NCBI RefSeq assembly: GCF_029784165.1
Contig: NC_073696.1
Span: 246,693,971 to 246,757,970, forward strand
Source of the DNA: Wyeomyia smithii
Lineage: Eukaryota; Arthropoda; Insecta; Diptera; Culicidae
DNA length: 64,000 nucleotides
Direction of reading: 5' to 3'
Under the pieces are notes generated by a model. It had not been told where the DNA came from. It ran no database searches and saw only the letters and a list, made by a program, of their open reading frames with translations. Positions 32,880-44,200 of this stretch are shown here, piece after piece. A program made the position numbers and the translations under genes. Position 1 is the first letter of the stretch. Each line of letters starts with the position of its first letter.

Positions 32880-34259
32880 GGTAGTAATATAATATGCATT
32901 TTACACTTTCCACAGCACGCCATCCTTCTAAGGTAAGACATGATTCAAATTTCGTGAAATTATTCGAAATTTTCATCAATTTTGACATAACGTCACCCCT
33001 AAACCTTTCGGGTTCTGTCACTTTTTCGGCATAGTTAGAACGCGTAAAAACCACCAGTCTTCTGCCGGGTGATAAAAAGCGAACAAAAATAATCGGAACT
33101 AGTACACAGCCTTGTGCTATGTTTATCTAGGGCGGAGTGGCAGAAGAGCGATAACTTGTACGAAAAACCCAGCATCTTTCACGAATGTTACAAATTTTCG
33201 TAGTAACGGTTTTAGAGCAGAGCCATCCGGTGAACAGTTTATTCAGGTCGTAGTATGTGCGGTGAGCATTAGCTTGCAGTAAATGCTGGTTACGTCGAGG
33301 GCGAAGAGGGCAATACAGCTGCAGGGAAGTTAGGATAGCAGGACAGTTATACCGGCCTGTCAAGATTTTTGCAAATTAATTTCCTAAATGAGGTGGTGCC
33401 GCCAGGCCCTCTGCATGTAGATTGTTTCCTCGGTATGGTAAATTTCACAAGTCATGATAGGAACCCCCGATTGGTCCGCTCACTGTGGTGACAGCGGTGG
33501 GAATTTGACGTTTTTAATGGTTGTGGTATATTAGCTATTTTACTTAGTTTTTAGGCGTTTTCGAGTTGATTTTGGTCAACGTGTTGGACATTTAACAATG
33601 ACGATATTTTTGATATTTTTCGAAATTTTTGTCATAAAATTTGCTCATATTTGATATGTTTAACATATTTGATATTTTTGAAATTGTTGATATATTTTGT
33701 ATTTGTTGTCGTTATATGGAAACATAGAAACATAAAAGCACAGAGCTAGAACCAAAGAGTTTTTTAGTTCCATTTTGAGCTCCAAGCAATCCTAAACATA
33801 CCGGAAGTCGATTGTTTTTATCTTCGATTGGTGCATTGCATTTTAAATTTGTATGAAGATTTACATGTGAAAACCTACTTTTTGCATTTCTTCTTATAGA
33901 AAGCCCAGAATGGCTTAAATCATACGTTTATTATGTACTGTAAAATGTAGGTTTTTCTGGGTTTTCGGTTTACTTCTGATGGAAATTTTGTTGACGCCGG
34001 TGTACAGGCAGTGTTGGCAGAAAAAATGATTTTTGATATTCGACTCGACACACTCAATTTTGAGCAGCTATAACTTTTTCAGGTACATTCTTGTTCTTTC
34101 GTGTCTTCGGCAAAGCATCTGAAACACTATAGTTTCAAGTAATGTAGTGCATTAATAAAGCATTACTGAGCTCTCTGAGAAGAAAATTGCAATAAAGTAG
34201 GTTTGTCCATACAAATTTGAGATGTAGTGCGCCAAGCGGGGACAGCAGTCATTGGCGTG
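32880..34259. other. AT-rich interval with unidentified frame and repeat edge
   Basis: A minus-strand frame (32885-33054) includes VTEPERFRGDVMSKLMKIS and FESCLTLEGWRAVESVKC; I do not recognise it. From about 33640 the sequence becomes repeat-like, and the segment 33970-34215 has a diverged relative at 38440-38620. Confidence 0.4.
33970..34215. repeat. Dispersed repeat, copy 1
   Basis: Shares ordered blocks with 38440-38620: an ACTCAATTTTGAGCAGCTA-like start, AAGCATTACTGAGCTCTCTG, and CCATACAAATTT at the end. Similarity is about 70-75% by eye, in the same orientation. Non-coding. Confidence 0.65.
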
Positions 34260-34627
34260 CGGTAAGTTTAGAATTGTTCGGAGCCCAAAAACTCAGTTCT
34301 AGTATGCATGGCATTTTCTGTATAATTGACTCTTTCGATATCTTCACTGGTTGTGACAAATTTACCTGTCTAGATACAATATTCAGTTGCATATTCTGAA
34401 ACATTGGGGAAGAAAAAGCGAAGTTCGCAAGAGCTGAATCGACAAATTTAATCACGTTCGGATGCCCGCGATTGCGTTAAGCGAGTAAGAGAATAACGAG
34501 GTACAGAGTAAAGTGATTTAGAGCAGGGAAAAGTATCGGACAGTAGAGTTGTTTCTCGCCGATTCTTTTTGGCAGAGTAGAATTTAGTTTTATTTGGTGA
34601 ACATCACAAATAATCCATTTGCATATG

Positions 34628-34645
34628 TGATGCCAGAAGTGGGAT
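34628..34645 (+). other. Primer-binding-site-like sequence, copy 1
   Basis: TGATGCCAGAAGTGGGAT, a decayed version of the site at 41608-41625, which is complementary to the 3' end of a tRNA-Leu type molecule plus CCA. Confidence 0.5.
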
Positions 34646-34713
34646 ACGGAATCTTTTGAAAACATAAATTTTATTGAAAAGTGTAACTAAGGAATCAATT
34701 TGTAATTGCTGTA

Positions 34714-35719
34714 CTGCCGGTAACCGCAAGTCAGTCCCATCTGTAAAAATGTTAAATCGAGAAAACAGCTTCGAAAGATATTTTATTCACGCTCAGCTAT
34801 CACTTATTTAAGATGACTTATCTTGATAATATTCATGCTAAAATATAGTTTGCATACTAGCCTGCACTAATTAAATAAAGGATAAAAACCTTGAGTGTGA
34901 CTGACTTGCCGTTACATTTTATACCGAAAAGAAAAGTAACCACAAGTCAGTCACATTGCCATATTAAAACTATAGTGCGTGTTGACGTGTTGTTATTCGT
35001 TGCCGTGGAAAATTGTCAAGTCAATCCTTCGCTGTCAGGAAGTGTATGTCCATGAGAACCGTTTAAAGAATGTCGACGTTGAAAAATCTCATGATGTACG
35101 GAACTGATGAAAGCTTATTCGGTGAGGACTCGGATAAAGAAACTGAAACTGGGACTGCAGTTGTTTTATCCGACAACTAATGTCAAGATGATCCAAATTC
35201 ATTTGAGGTTCGAGCATCACTTTTGGAGATTTCTTGGAACAGGGATTCTGATGGAAGTTTTTTCGATACTCAAGATTTTCCGGATAGATCCACGAAGAAG
35301 CGAACCAAGAAGAAAAATTTGACTTGAATTCGTTTTAGCAAAAAATTGCTCCACATAAGTTCGTCACCAAACTAAAAAATAATCCCAATAATTGATAATT
35401 TTTATTAGATAACTTATTTTCATCTAAACGGTCATATCTAACTTCTTTTCTTCACTCCCCATCCATTTCACTGTTGTATCATGCATGTTTTTTTTTTTGT
35501 AAATCGGTACAGACTTTCGGTTATTTTTCTTCTGGGACTGACTTGCGGTTACTTTGCATAATGGGGCAATTCGACTTGGTATTGGTTTTCACTTTTGTTG
35601 AACAAACCACTATTTTTTATCGTTACATCTGAAAATATACTCAAAGCTAGGCCAAAATCCGATGCTAACTCAAAATTGACAAAATTACAGATGGGACTGA
35701 CTTGTGGTTATCGGCAGTG
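34714..35719. mobile_element. 1-kb TA-flanked TIR element
   Basis: Terminal inverted repeats read CTGCCGGTAACCGCAAGTC on the left and the matching complement on the right, extending about 33 bp to the TCTGTAA block. TA is present at both flanks (34712-34713 and 35720-35721). The related LTR repeat at 41669-41685 (GCTGTTACTATCG) shows the near-identical empty site. A 19-bp motif, GTAACCRCAAGTCAGTCMC, occurs five times: 34720, 34897 (inverted), 34936, 35534 (inverted) and 35693 (inverted). It holds no transposase but does hold a short acidic reading frame. Tc1/mariner/pogo-type target preference. Confidence 0.82.
35070..35327 (+). pseudogene. Acidic reading frame with one stop inside TIR element, unknown
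   Basis: From ATG 35070 a single frame runs 85 codons to TGA 35325-35327, interrupted only by TAA at codon 37. It starts MSTLKNLMMYGTDESLFGED and is strongly acidic. The second half includes DDPNSFEVRASLLEISWNRD and ends in a basic KKRTKKKN cluster like a nuclear localisation signal. This composition (acidic body, basic tail) is unlike a transposase. It could be a captured host-gene fragment or a decayed accessory protein. No homologue recognised. Confidence 0.35.
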
Positions 35720-36229
35720 TAACTATCGATGATAAAACTTAAGTTTCAATGTGAAATAAAATATGCCTGCTTAACCGTAATCCAAGTGTGGAACGGAAAG
35801 CTTAAAGTGTGAAACATGAAAGTAGAGTGATTTTTTAATGTGAAATATTTAGTAGCAACGCGAAAATTTATCTGTCAATAACACAACAGAAAGCCAAGCG
35901 ATGAAAGTGCCACGAAGTGATTAAATGATACCAGGAAGAAACCGTATGCCCCATTCAAAACCCTCAAAGAATATCAGTGCAGTGAATTTTAATACGATAG
36001 TCGAAAATGGAAACGGGTGAAGATGTGTAAATAAAAGCATAGAACGACCAATAACAGCAAAGTAGTTCATTTGCGAGAGCAATTAATATTAAACAGCAAG
36101 TAGGCCAACACAAAAGAATATAACCGCTTGTTTAGAAGGTTTAGAATTTAAAAAGTGACAACATCCAGACTCCAATACAGTCATACCTCGATATAAGGCA
36201 ACTTTATTTTTATTTTCATTACGTTATGC

Positions 36230-36590
36230 CGAAGCAAAAAAAAATATTTTTAATTTATGCAAGAATGTTAATGGTTACTCGAACATGCGCGGAAATCTAT
36301 TTTCCATAACCTATCAGTATTTGTAAACCTTTCTTAGCGAAAAAAAAAATTTTTTTCATATTGATACAAGAGGTTACTCAAAGATGCGTGAAAACCTATT
36401 TCTCATCACCTATCAGTATTTTATACCATTCTTAAGCCCATTAAGAGAAAATTTTAACAAGCAAAAAAAATTTTTTTATTTTGAATTGATGCAAGACTGT
36501 GAATTGTTACTGAAGGATGCGTGAAAACCTATTTCTCATCACCTATTAGTATTTTTAAACTTTTTTTTATAACTGGCTGAAGGGAATTTG
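36230..36590. repeat. AT-rich tandem repeat, three units of about 115-140 bp
   Basis: Blocks of the form GATGCGTGAAAACCTATTTC followed by TCATCACCTATCAGTATTT recur near 36285 (diverged), 36385 and 36520, each followed by a poly(A)/poly(T) run. Just upstream (about 36177) is CAGTCATACCTCGATATAAG, which resembles a pogo-type MITE end; no matching right end is seen. Confidence 0.65.
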
Positions 36591-36819
36591 ACGAGGAGAA
36601 TGGTCAACATCGTTGGCTTACCTCGTGAGTAGGAGGAGATGAACCGGCCTTCTTCCCAGAATTAGTAAATACCTCACATAGCATTTCTGACAGTATGTTT
36701 ACAGAATCGAGTTTACAATCGGTTTTTTCTACCATTCTGTTTTGATTTTCTGTTTTTTTCTGTCTTATCAGTGTCATGTCTAGGAACGGTAGTTGTTTTT
36801 TGATTATCATTTTTTCATT

Positions 36820-37915
36820 TATTTATTTATCGACTAGTTTATTTATCCATCTAACATAAAGTCTTAATGAATATGAACATATCACTATCGTCAACGTCAT
36901 AGTGTAAAACAAGCAGATCTTGCTACTCGACTGGAGAAACAACTGGAACGCTCTCCAAATTCGAATAAATCTTCAGCAGAAATAAATGCACGTATCATCG
37001 AAAACATAGGGGCATTAAATACAAAAGCTGTGCGTTGAAACCGTCTTTGGAGAAGAGTAGAAGTCCCTAAAGCACGCTATGGAACACGAAAATCAAGTAA
37101 AGATAGTAGTCTGGGACAGTCTACTTCATTGTTCAGGAGCTTAACGACAAATATTGCCTGCCGAATCTTCCGCAGTCGAGCTAGGGTGCCAAGATTGATA
37201 AGCTTGCACCGATCACCGTATAGAGGCAAATTCTGTGGGTCACGCCATGGCAGATTTCTCAAATCGATTCGGAAAAATCTCTTTTAAACCCTTTCAATTC
37301 GTAAACTCCAGGTCAATTTATGTGGAAGCCAAACTAGTGAAGCATTCTCTAAGATGGGTCGCACTTAAGAGCATTACAGATCTTCTAAGCAAACCGGATC
37401 ATTAAAATCTTTGGCTATTTTGGTTATAAAGCCCAGCTGACGATTAGTCTTAGCAATGACGGCCGATCGATGACTATCAAAGAAGAGTTTCTTATCCATT
37501 GTCACACCCAAGTCATTCATCTCTTCAACCCTGTTGAGCACGACTCCATCGATGTAGTAGTTGAACATTATAGGCTGCGAGTTCCGATGAAATGTCATTA
37601 CAGAGCATTTAGGGATGCTGACAATCAGCATATTACGATGGCATCATTCTACAAACTTGTCCAGTAACTGCTGCAAACGGTGACAATCTTCTACGCACTT
37701 TACGGCGAAATATAGTTTGAGGTTATCCGCATATATAAGCTTGCATCCATCACCAAGCAAAATACTAACATCATTTAAAAATATTGTAAAAAGCAGCGGT
37801 CCCAAGTTACTCCCTTGAGGTACACCACTCAAGTTAAAGAACGGAGTTAAGCTGCACGCTCCCAATTTCACCCGAAGTGATCACACAGGAATGAACTAAG
37901 CCGTATGTGAATTGA
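36820..37915 (-). mobile_element. Jockey/CR1-like non-LTR retroposon inserted in copy 1
   Basis: This segment interrupts the LTR-like repeat relative to copy 2 (44365-44400). Minus-strand RT coding occupies most of it. The 3' end, at the left, carries repeated ATTTATTTATTT, that is an AAATA-type tail. A short ATTTTTC similarity at both edges may be the duplication. Boundaries are accurate to about 10 bp. Confidence 0.65.
36905..37871 (-). pseudogene. Jockey/CR1-like reverse transcriptase fragment
   Basis: Minus strand: FFNLSGVPQGSNLGPLLFTI (motif B), then CKLIYADNLKLYFAV (the YADD box with Asn for the second Asp). Next come FHRNSQPIMFNYYIDG, EEMNDLGVTMDKKLFFDSH, RPILENASLVWLPHKLTWSL and RNLPWRDPQNLPLYGDRCKL. 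Frames change near 37630 and there are stops near 37375. The loss of a catalytic Asp shows this is dead. Endonuclease and the RT front half are missing. Confidence 0.85.
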
Positions 37916-38000
37916 ATTTTTCTAGTACGTGGCTCAGTTGATTTTCAAGGATTGCTAGTAGGAAATCTTCTTTATGTTTTCAATGTATGAAGGTTTGAAG

Positions 38001-39049
38001 TCAAATAAACTAAATCACAAAACACGTGATCATATTTTTTTATCTTACATTTTTTAACGTAAGTACGATCTATTTTCCATATTTACAATGTTTCTGAACT
38101 AAGGAACACATTTCAAAAATTTTTATTTCAACACAAGGTCTTGGAAATGTTTTCTTCTGTTTTTTTTCCAGAGAGATCTATTATTTTCAAGGTAATTCTT
38201 TCGATTTTTCTATCATTATTTAGTATTTAAATGCACTTCCAGCAATATTGTCACAAATCTGAACGCATAGCAAAATAGAACAATTATTCCTTAGAGCCAA
38301 ATGCCATATTAAGCAAAGCCTCTTTAAAATCGAAAAGATATTATTATCCGTTATCATTCATTCTGATAAATTGCAAATATGTAGCATGGCTTTGAAAATT
38401 TTGAAAACATTAGCTAATCACATCGCAAATCGCAAACGCCATACTCAATTTGGAACAGCTAAAGCTTATATCAGGGACATCCTAGTTCTTTAGTGTCTTT
38501 GGTTGTTAGACATCTAGAACGTTATACTTTTGAGTAATGTAGTTTAATAACAAAGCATTACTGAACTCTCTGAGAAGGTTAGTTACCAAAAAGGTTTTCC
38601 CATACAAATTTTCATACAATATTGAGATCATTGACGAAGAATAGCATTGCAATCTCACTGTTTGAGTGCTTGCCATCATATGAAGCTAGCAATGTGCCTC
38701 ATATGATGGCAGAAGAAATGCATTCCAGTTCAAGTTGCGAAGCGCGTATAAAAAAATTTGTTTAAAAACTGATTGGCATAAGGATTTTATTTGAGCTTAC
38801 AATATTTTGCAATAGGTCCTACATTTATAATACATAATAATTTGATAGTGTACGGGTCTTGAAACTGTGGCTGAACCGCTTAGTAAAGCCCAGCATACTA
38901 TTTGCTATACTTATGATGGAGTTATATTGTTCTACAAAAGTTAGCTTGGTGTCCCTCGTAGGTCCCTGAAAATCTTGCATTTTTTACAGTTTGGTTTTCT
39001 AAACATGTTACAATATTTAGTATTTCAATTTTTCGACTAAATATTACTG
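38001..39049. other. AT-rich stretch with dispersed repeat copy 2
   Basis: Contains the diverged copy (38440-38620) of the repeat at 33970-34215, and a short near-direct echo CTTGCCATCATATGAAGCTA/CTCATATGATGGCAGAAG (about 38670-38720). No gene recognised. Confidence 0.45.
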
Positions 39050-39273
39050 CGTTACATTTTTTGACACTGAGTTAAAGTATACATTTAATGCACTAACAAT
39101 AGAACAAATTGACTTTTTTCTGGAATTCGCGTCGCTAGAGTTGCTGATTTTCATGAAGATTTTCATGTCGTCTGCTTAAATTAATGTATTTTTTATTAAG
39201 TTTGAAGAAAATATCATTTACATACAAAATGAAAAGAAGTGGACCCAAATTCAAACCCTGTGGCATCCCAGAG
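39050..39273 (-). pseudogene. Non-LTR reverse transcriptase fragment, downstream part
   Basis: Minus strand: from the right edge SGMPQGLNLGPLLFILYVND (motif B). After a frameshift, ADDMKIFMKISN (catalytic box) and a decayed tail to about 39050. It is contiguous with the fragment at 40651-40720 once Transib-like element C is removed: VTS at the end of that fragment joins GMPQG here. Confidence 0.85.
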
Positions 39274-40650
39274 CACAGTGGTTCCCCCATAGGTCATAAA
39301 GCCAAAAATCAAATTTCATTATTTTGGTATTTCTCCACCTCTCAGCATTCTTTGTAGTCTGAAGCTAACAATGGCATCAATTATTGTGTTGTATTACGAA
39401 GGAATTGTTTACTGCGGAAGTGCGCATAGTTTACACTTTTAAACAGGTGTAAGAAGTATGCTATTAGGTTAAGTGACAATTTTCAGTGAATTTAAGAATT
39501 CCAAAGTGGTTTTTTGAAATGGATGTTCAAAAACAAAGAATTTTGAGCCTTTTTTAGTGGTTTTAAGAATGTTGTATTGTGTTGTTAACGACTGAGCCAA
39601 CGGTAAAATAGGTACATTTTGATATAAATAGATATCATCAATGTATTTTCGTTTGTCAATTCAACAATGTTCTTAAGCGAATTTACGTTAGAGCAATACA
39701 TCAAAATGTTCGTTAGGTATCGTATATATGTCCAAAACACAATTTGGCCGCCGAGACCTGCCCATTGGTTTGTGTGAAGTGAATACAAAATGGTCACTTT
39801 TGGGATGTATTCTTCGTTTTTGTTTTGTTTTTGAGGGTTTTTTCGGCGGTTATATTTGGCAACCCCTTTTCGACGAATACCTTTTAACGTAAATATATTT
39901 CTAGGTTCATTGCTTAGATGTACATTTCCCAAAATGCATATCTTTAAAATTTGAGCTGAAAAATCTGGAAGAATTCATTAGGAGATACAAAATGTTTCAG
40001 AATCTATACACTCATCACTATGGGATTGTTGTAACTTGAAGCTAGATGAATAGTAAGCTCGAATACATCACAGTTGCACACGATTATCAGTTCCTTTGAA
40101 ATAATGTAATAGAACAGAGAGCAACTGCATAAAAAGATATGCCACATGGTTGAATGGAATAGAGCAGATCTATCTTTTATTATCGAAGTAGAACAGTTTT
40201 TTTTCGTGGTCAGCCGAGAACGCAGAAAGATTTTTATTTTATCACTTTTTATGACATTATGTGAATTATATTTTTCGTTCATTGTAATTTCCTCAATATG
40301 TATTAGCATTAGCATATCAAATAAATGTGGTGAGCCAAACATATCCCTAATTTTCAAATACATATCGAAAAACACACTTTTTTATATGTATACACTCATT
40401 AAATTTCTGGCATCGAACCATAAAAGTTTGCAAAATTGCATAGTAAAAAATAGAAGTCAAGCTAAAGTTGGTAAAAAATACCAGTAATTTTAGATGACCC
40501 TTGACCACGAATCTATAGAAAATACTACAAAATAGATGTGATTTTCGAATTCAGCATCGAAAAATACACTAAGTTTGACCAAAACATTGAACTCAAAACA
40601 TAGGAAAACAATATTTATGACCGCCCTTCTTAGAAAACGGAACCACTGTG
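39274..40650. mobile_element. Transib-like MITE C (1377 bp) inserted in an RT gene
   Basis: The ends are CACAGTGGTTCC and the exact inverted complement GGAACCACTGTG. A perfect 5-bp duplication CAGAG flanks it (39269-39273 and 40651-40655). Removing the element and one CAGAG restores the reverse transcriptase codons V-T-S-G-M-P-Q-G with no frame change, so the 5-bp duplication is proved by its host. The left CACAGTG is followed by 23 bases and then AAAAATCAA, reminiscent of a 23-type recombination signal. The interior shows little internal symmetry, and I find no transposase. Confidence 0.8.
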
Positions 40651-40720
40651 CAGAGGTCACTGAAATGGGTTTTGATAGTTTGTTCAGAAAGCGTACTATT
40701 TGTTTGCGATTTGAATTATT
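40651..40720 (-). pseudogene. Non-LTR reverse transcriptase fragment, upstream part
   Basis: Minus strand: NRKQIVRFLNKLSKPISVTS, the segment that precedes motif B in Jockey/CR1-like reverse transcriptases ('...RxQYVRIxNxxSxxIxVTSGVPQG'). A stop lies just upstream near 40730. Separated from its downstream half by Transib-like element C. Confidence 0.8.
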
Positions 40721-41289
40721 AGCCCTTTAAGTGTAGTTAGCCTTTTTTTAATTTTCACGATAACTTTAGTATTTTTTTCCATCAGGATCAGGCTTCGAAA
40801 TGGTCACGGTAGAACCACTTTTCAATGCGATAATCGTCTTCTTCTTCCTCTGACGCTACCAAGGCTCGCTGTCTGAATACATTCTTAAGCAAACATGTCA
40901 AATGAGTATCGCCATCACGACGTTATTTTCCTCAAACGTATTTTGACTTTTTTTCTAGAAATGAGAATCACGCACGTTGAGTGCGTGTATTCTGGAAATT
41001 ATTTATATAATTGATCTTGTAATAATATTTCTCAACATAAATGAACGAAGTAGACAGAAATAGGCCGAAATAACGTCGCTAAACGATTGACAGTGTGCAT
41101 CTCTTTGATACGCGAGTGTCGTTTGATTATCTTTTTCTTTCTGTGAGCTAAGCGGTGATGGTTTGGTTATTTTACATTTACGAGCGAAAGCCGACTGTGA
41201 CGCACGCTAAGGAAGCGAGATCAAATGAAAATGGTGACCGTTTACAAGCCTGATCAGGATATTCGACACTCTATTTCCCATGGGAAAGA
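40721..41289. other. AT-rich stretch, no gene
   Basis: No coding sequence recognised. Part of it may be the outer LTR of the repeat beginning near 41290. Confidence 0.45.
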
Positions 41290-44200
41290 AACGGTGACGG
41301 CCGCATGTCCTAAATCGAAAAGGTTAGTAACGGCGGTATGGCCGCGGTTATGTTGAGCGAGTAGAGGTAACGTAGTACAGAACTAAGAAATTAAGAGCGA
41401 TAGAGCTAGAGAAGGAAAAAGTGAAGAACCGAAGAGGATAATTGTCTTCCTCGATTCGTTATGGCAGAGTAGAATAATAATTTATTTGGTGAATAAAGCC
41501 ACTAATGAATATAACGAGATTCAGTGTAGACGCGAATTTTTGCCCGCACTTACAGAGGTTTTTTGCGCATCAATAATCTCTGGCGAAGCACAGACACTTT
41601 ACATATATGGTGTCAGAAGTGGGATACGAAATCTGTTGAAAAATATATTTTTTTGTATTCATATGTGATTGCTGTTACTATCGAAGGTAAAACTTACGGT
41701 TCAACATGAATAAAAAAACGTCGGCTTAATTTTTTCAAGTGAAATAGAGAGTACCCAATCAGAAAGCCAAAACAAAAATGTAACAGAAGCTATAAGTTTG
41801 TTGTGGGAAAAACCTTTTTGATAGTGTTTTCCGTTTGATCCTGTTAGGTGTTTAAAAAAACAGAAGTTATAACAAAAATTATTCTGATAGTATCAAACTC
41901 TTATCAAACTTTGTTACTAACGTATCAATTTTCTAACAAAAGAAAAATAACACAAAGAACAGTATAATTTTGATAGACACAAAAAAAAAATTAGGATCGT
42001 TTCAGAACAATTTCATTCCAAAATTTGTTATTACAGTGCTTTTTCGCTTTTATCAACAGTCGTTTTTATCACTACTCGCCAAATTTACGCTCGATTTTAT
42101 CGCGTTTTTTTTCGTTTCTATCACGCTTTTTTAGAAATAACTTCAAATCAAGAATACTTCCAGTTTTAGAAAATGTATTCGAAACATCATTTTCATTTGT
42201 GCCTTGTGTCCTTGCATGTGTATAGTTTTATAAACTCAATTTATTTGATCAATTTTCTGAGGCAACCAAGTGTCATATCTGTTACAAATAGTTCGTGCAT
42301 AATTTAGAGAGAAATGTACCGTGAAATACGTATTTCATTGTTTTTGAAGCAAAAATTACGTATTATTCGAGCAGTTGAGAAAGAAGATCTGTTAACAACT
42401 TAAAAATTCCTACAGTTCGGTCCTCATAGAGCGTGGTTCTAAAAATTATAAAATCTAGCGGCTCCACAATTTCACATAAACAAGCATTAGACTCTGCTAG
42501 CTATGCTAAAGAATGGGCAGTACAAATCATATTGATATTGCATGTATAATAGCCGTGAAAAAGCCCGCGAAAATTCAATAGAGAAAAATATCAGAAACGA
42601 ACCTTTTCTTGTTTATTTATTTGCATCTTGAACTTATATTTCATTCAACTATTCAAGTCCATCATTTTACTCAAAATATCATAAATTTCAATTGAATCCA
42701 ACACAAAAAATTCAATTTTTATCATTTCGCTAAATTCACGGTTTCACCAGATTCACGGTAAAAATTTGTTTTGACCGTGATGAAATCGAAAAAGCACTGT
42801 ATTTCTCAGGATTTGTTATTAATATTTTTTTAGTTTTGTTCTTATGATCGCATAGTGACGCGAAAATATACACGTCAATCACGCAACAGAAGTTTAGTGG
42901 AATCGGGCAAAGATAATAGAACAATAATACCATTGCAGCCCGTTCGTGATTGCAATTTAAATTAACCAGAAAGTAGGCCAACTAAATAACAAAAGAATTT
43001 ACATACGAAAAATATACACATTTGTTAAGTAGAGTTTTTTTTGTTTTTAAAAAGGCTTTGCCTAATTTGGCTAGTAGAGTTCAAATTATAGAATTGACAC
43101 CATTCCGAGCCCAATATCGAGACGGATCGAAACATCCAGGAAGCAAACGAGAGAGTTTCCCGGAAAACTTTTATATATCTCAAAGAACGAGGAGTCGGAT
43201 GCGGGCAGATTGACGGACGGATGTTGACGTCTGAAGAGCTAAAACAACGGATGATCAATATCGAGAGGTACACGCAAAAGTTGGATGGTGCGAAACCAGT
43301 ACAAAATTGTGCGTTTTTAGCGCAATTGTTGATGTATTTTGGAACCAGTACAATGATTGCGTGTTGGGCATAACGCAATTAATGCTCTAGCGTTTTTCCA
43401 ATGTATTTGGCAGCTCCAAACTACTACACCTAAACAGTTTCAACTGGTATCAAGCAGCATTGCGAAGCGAGCGAGAAGCAAAACCATTCTCCTCCTTTCT
43501 GCTTGAGGACGAGACATATGCTACGCTTTTCAAGTCTTTTGCACACACGCTTTCGAGATACTTTTTCTTCTTCATACATTCCTCTGAATAGCAGCAAGCA
43601 CGCACCGACAGTATGAGTGAGACTAACAACACTATGGTATTAAGTATGTACATCACGGGTGTCTCGCTCATTTCGTGAAGGAACGAAATATCGCCTTGCG
43701 CGTCGCAATCCGAGCCGAAAGAGAAGCGAAAGAGCAACCTGCAAATTGTATGTGATGTGTCTAGTCCAATGAGAAAAAAAGAGAGGTGAGGAGGAGAGTG
43801 AATTTTTCTAGTATTAGTAAATGCTTCCAATGTAAACAACTAGACGAACTCAATGGGAAATCCAAATAGCTACGTCACTATTTGGCATCACCTATGGGCA
43901 AAGGGGGGCGAGCAGAGGGACGCGTGCAAGTGTTAGTAAGTTTCCTCCTCACCTCTCTTTTATACTCATTGTGTCTAGATTAGTCACTAATACACTCGAC
44001 GTGAGAAATAATGTGTCGGTATATGATACATATTCTGATTTCATTCTATGTCAATTTATTCGCAGTACAACTGTTGTTGTGTCGAATCGGGAAGACACAA
44101 TGATTGTACAAGACTTCAACTTTTGCGTGTAGAATTCTAATAACATCTCTTCTTGATGGCTTACCTCGTGAGTAGGGGGAGATTAACCGGCCCCAATCCC

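Larger units (their letters stand above)
34260..38000 (+). mobile_element. LTR-retrotransposon-like repeat, copy 1 (degraded, nested inserts)
   Basis: Aligns in order with 41290-44470. Matching parts include the GCGAGTAAGAGAATAACGAGG region (34472) and a primer-binding-site-like segment at 34628-34645. Others are the AACTATCGATGATAAAACTTA segment after the TIR insert, the ACGCGAAAATTTATCTGTCAAT segment (about 35860), and TTGGCTTACCTCGTGAGTAG (about 36615). No intact gag or pol is readable. Two later insertions (34714-35719 and about 36820-37915) are recognised because copy 2 lacks them. Confidence 0.65.

Noticed and set aside
43757..43979. Short inverted pair (GAGAGGTGAGGAGGAGA-type) as a MITE
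   Set aside because: Inverted similarity is purine/pyrimidine-rich, without clean termini or a target duplication.
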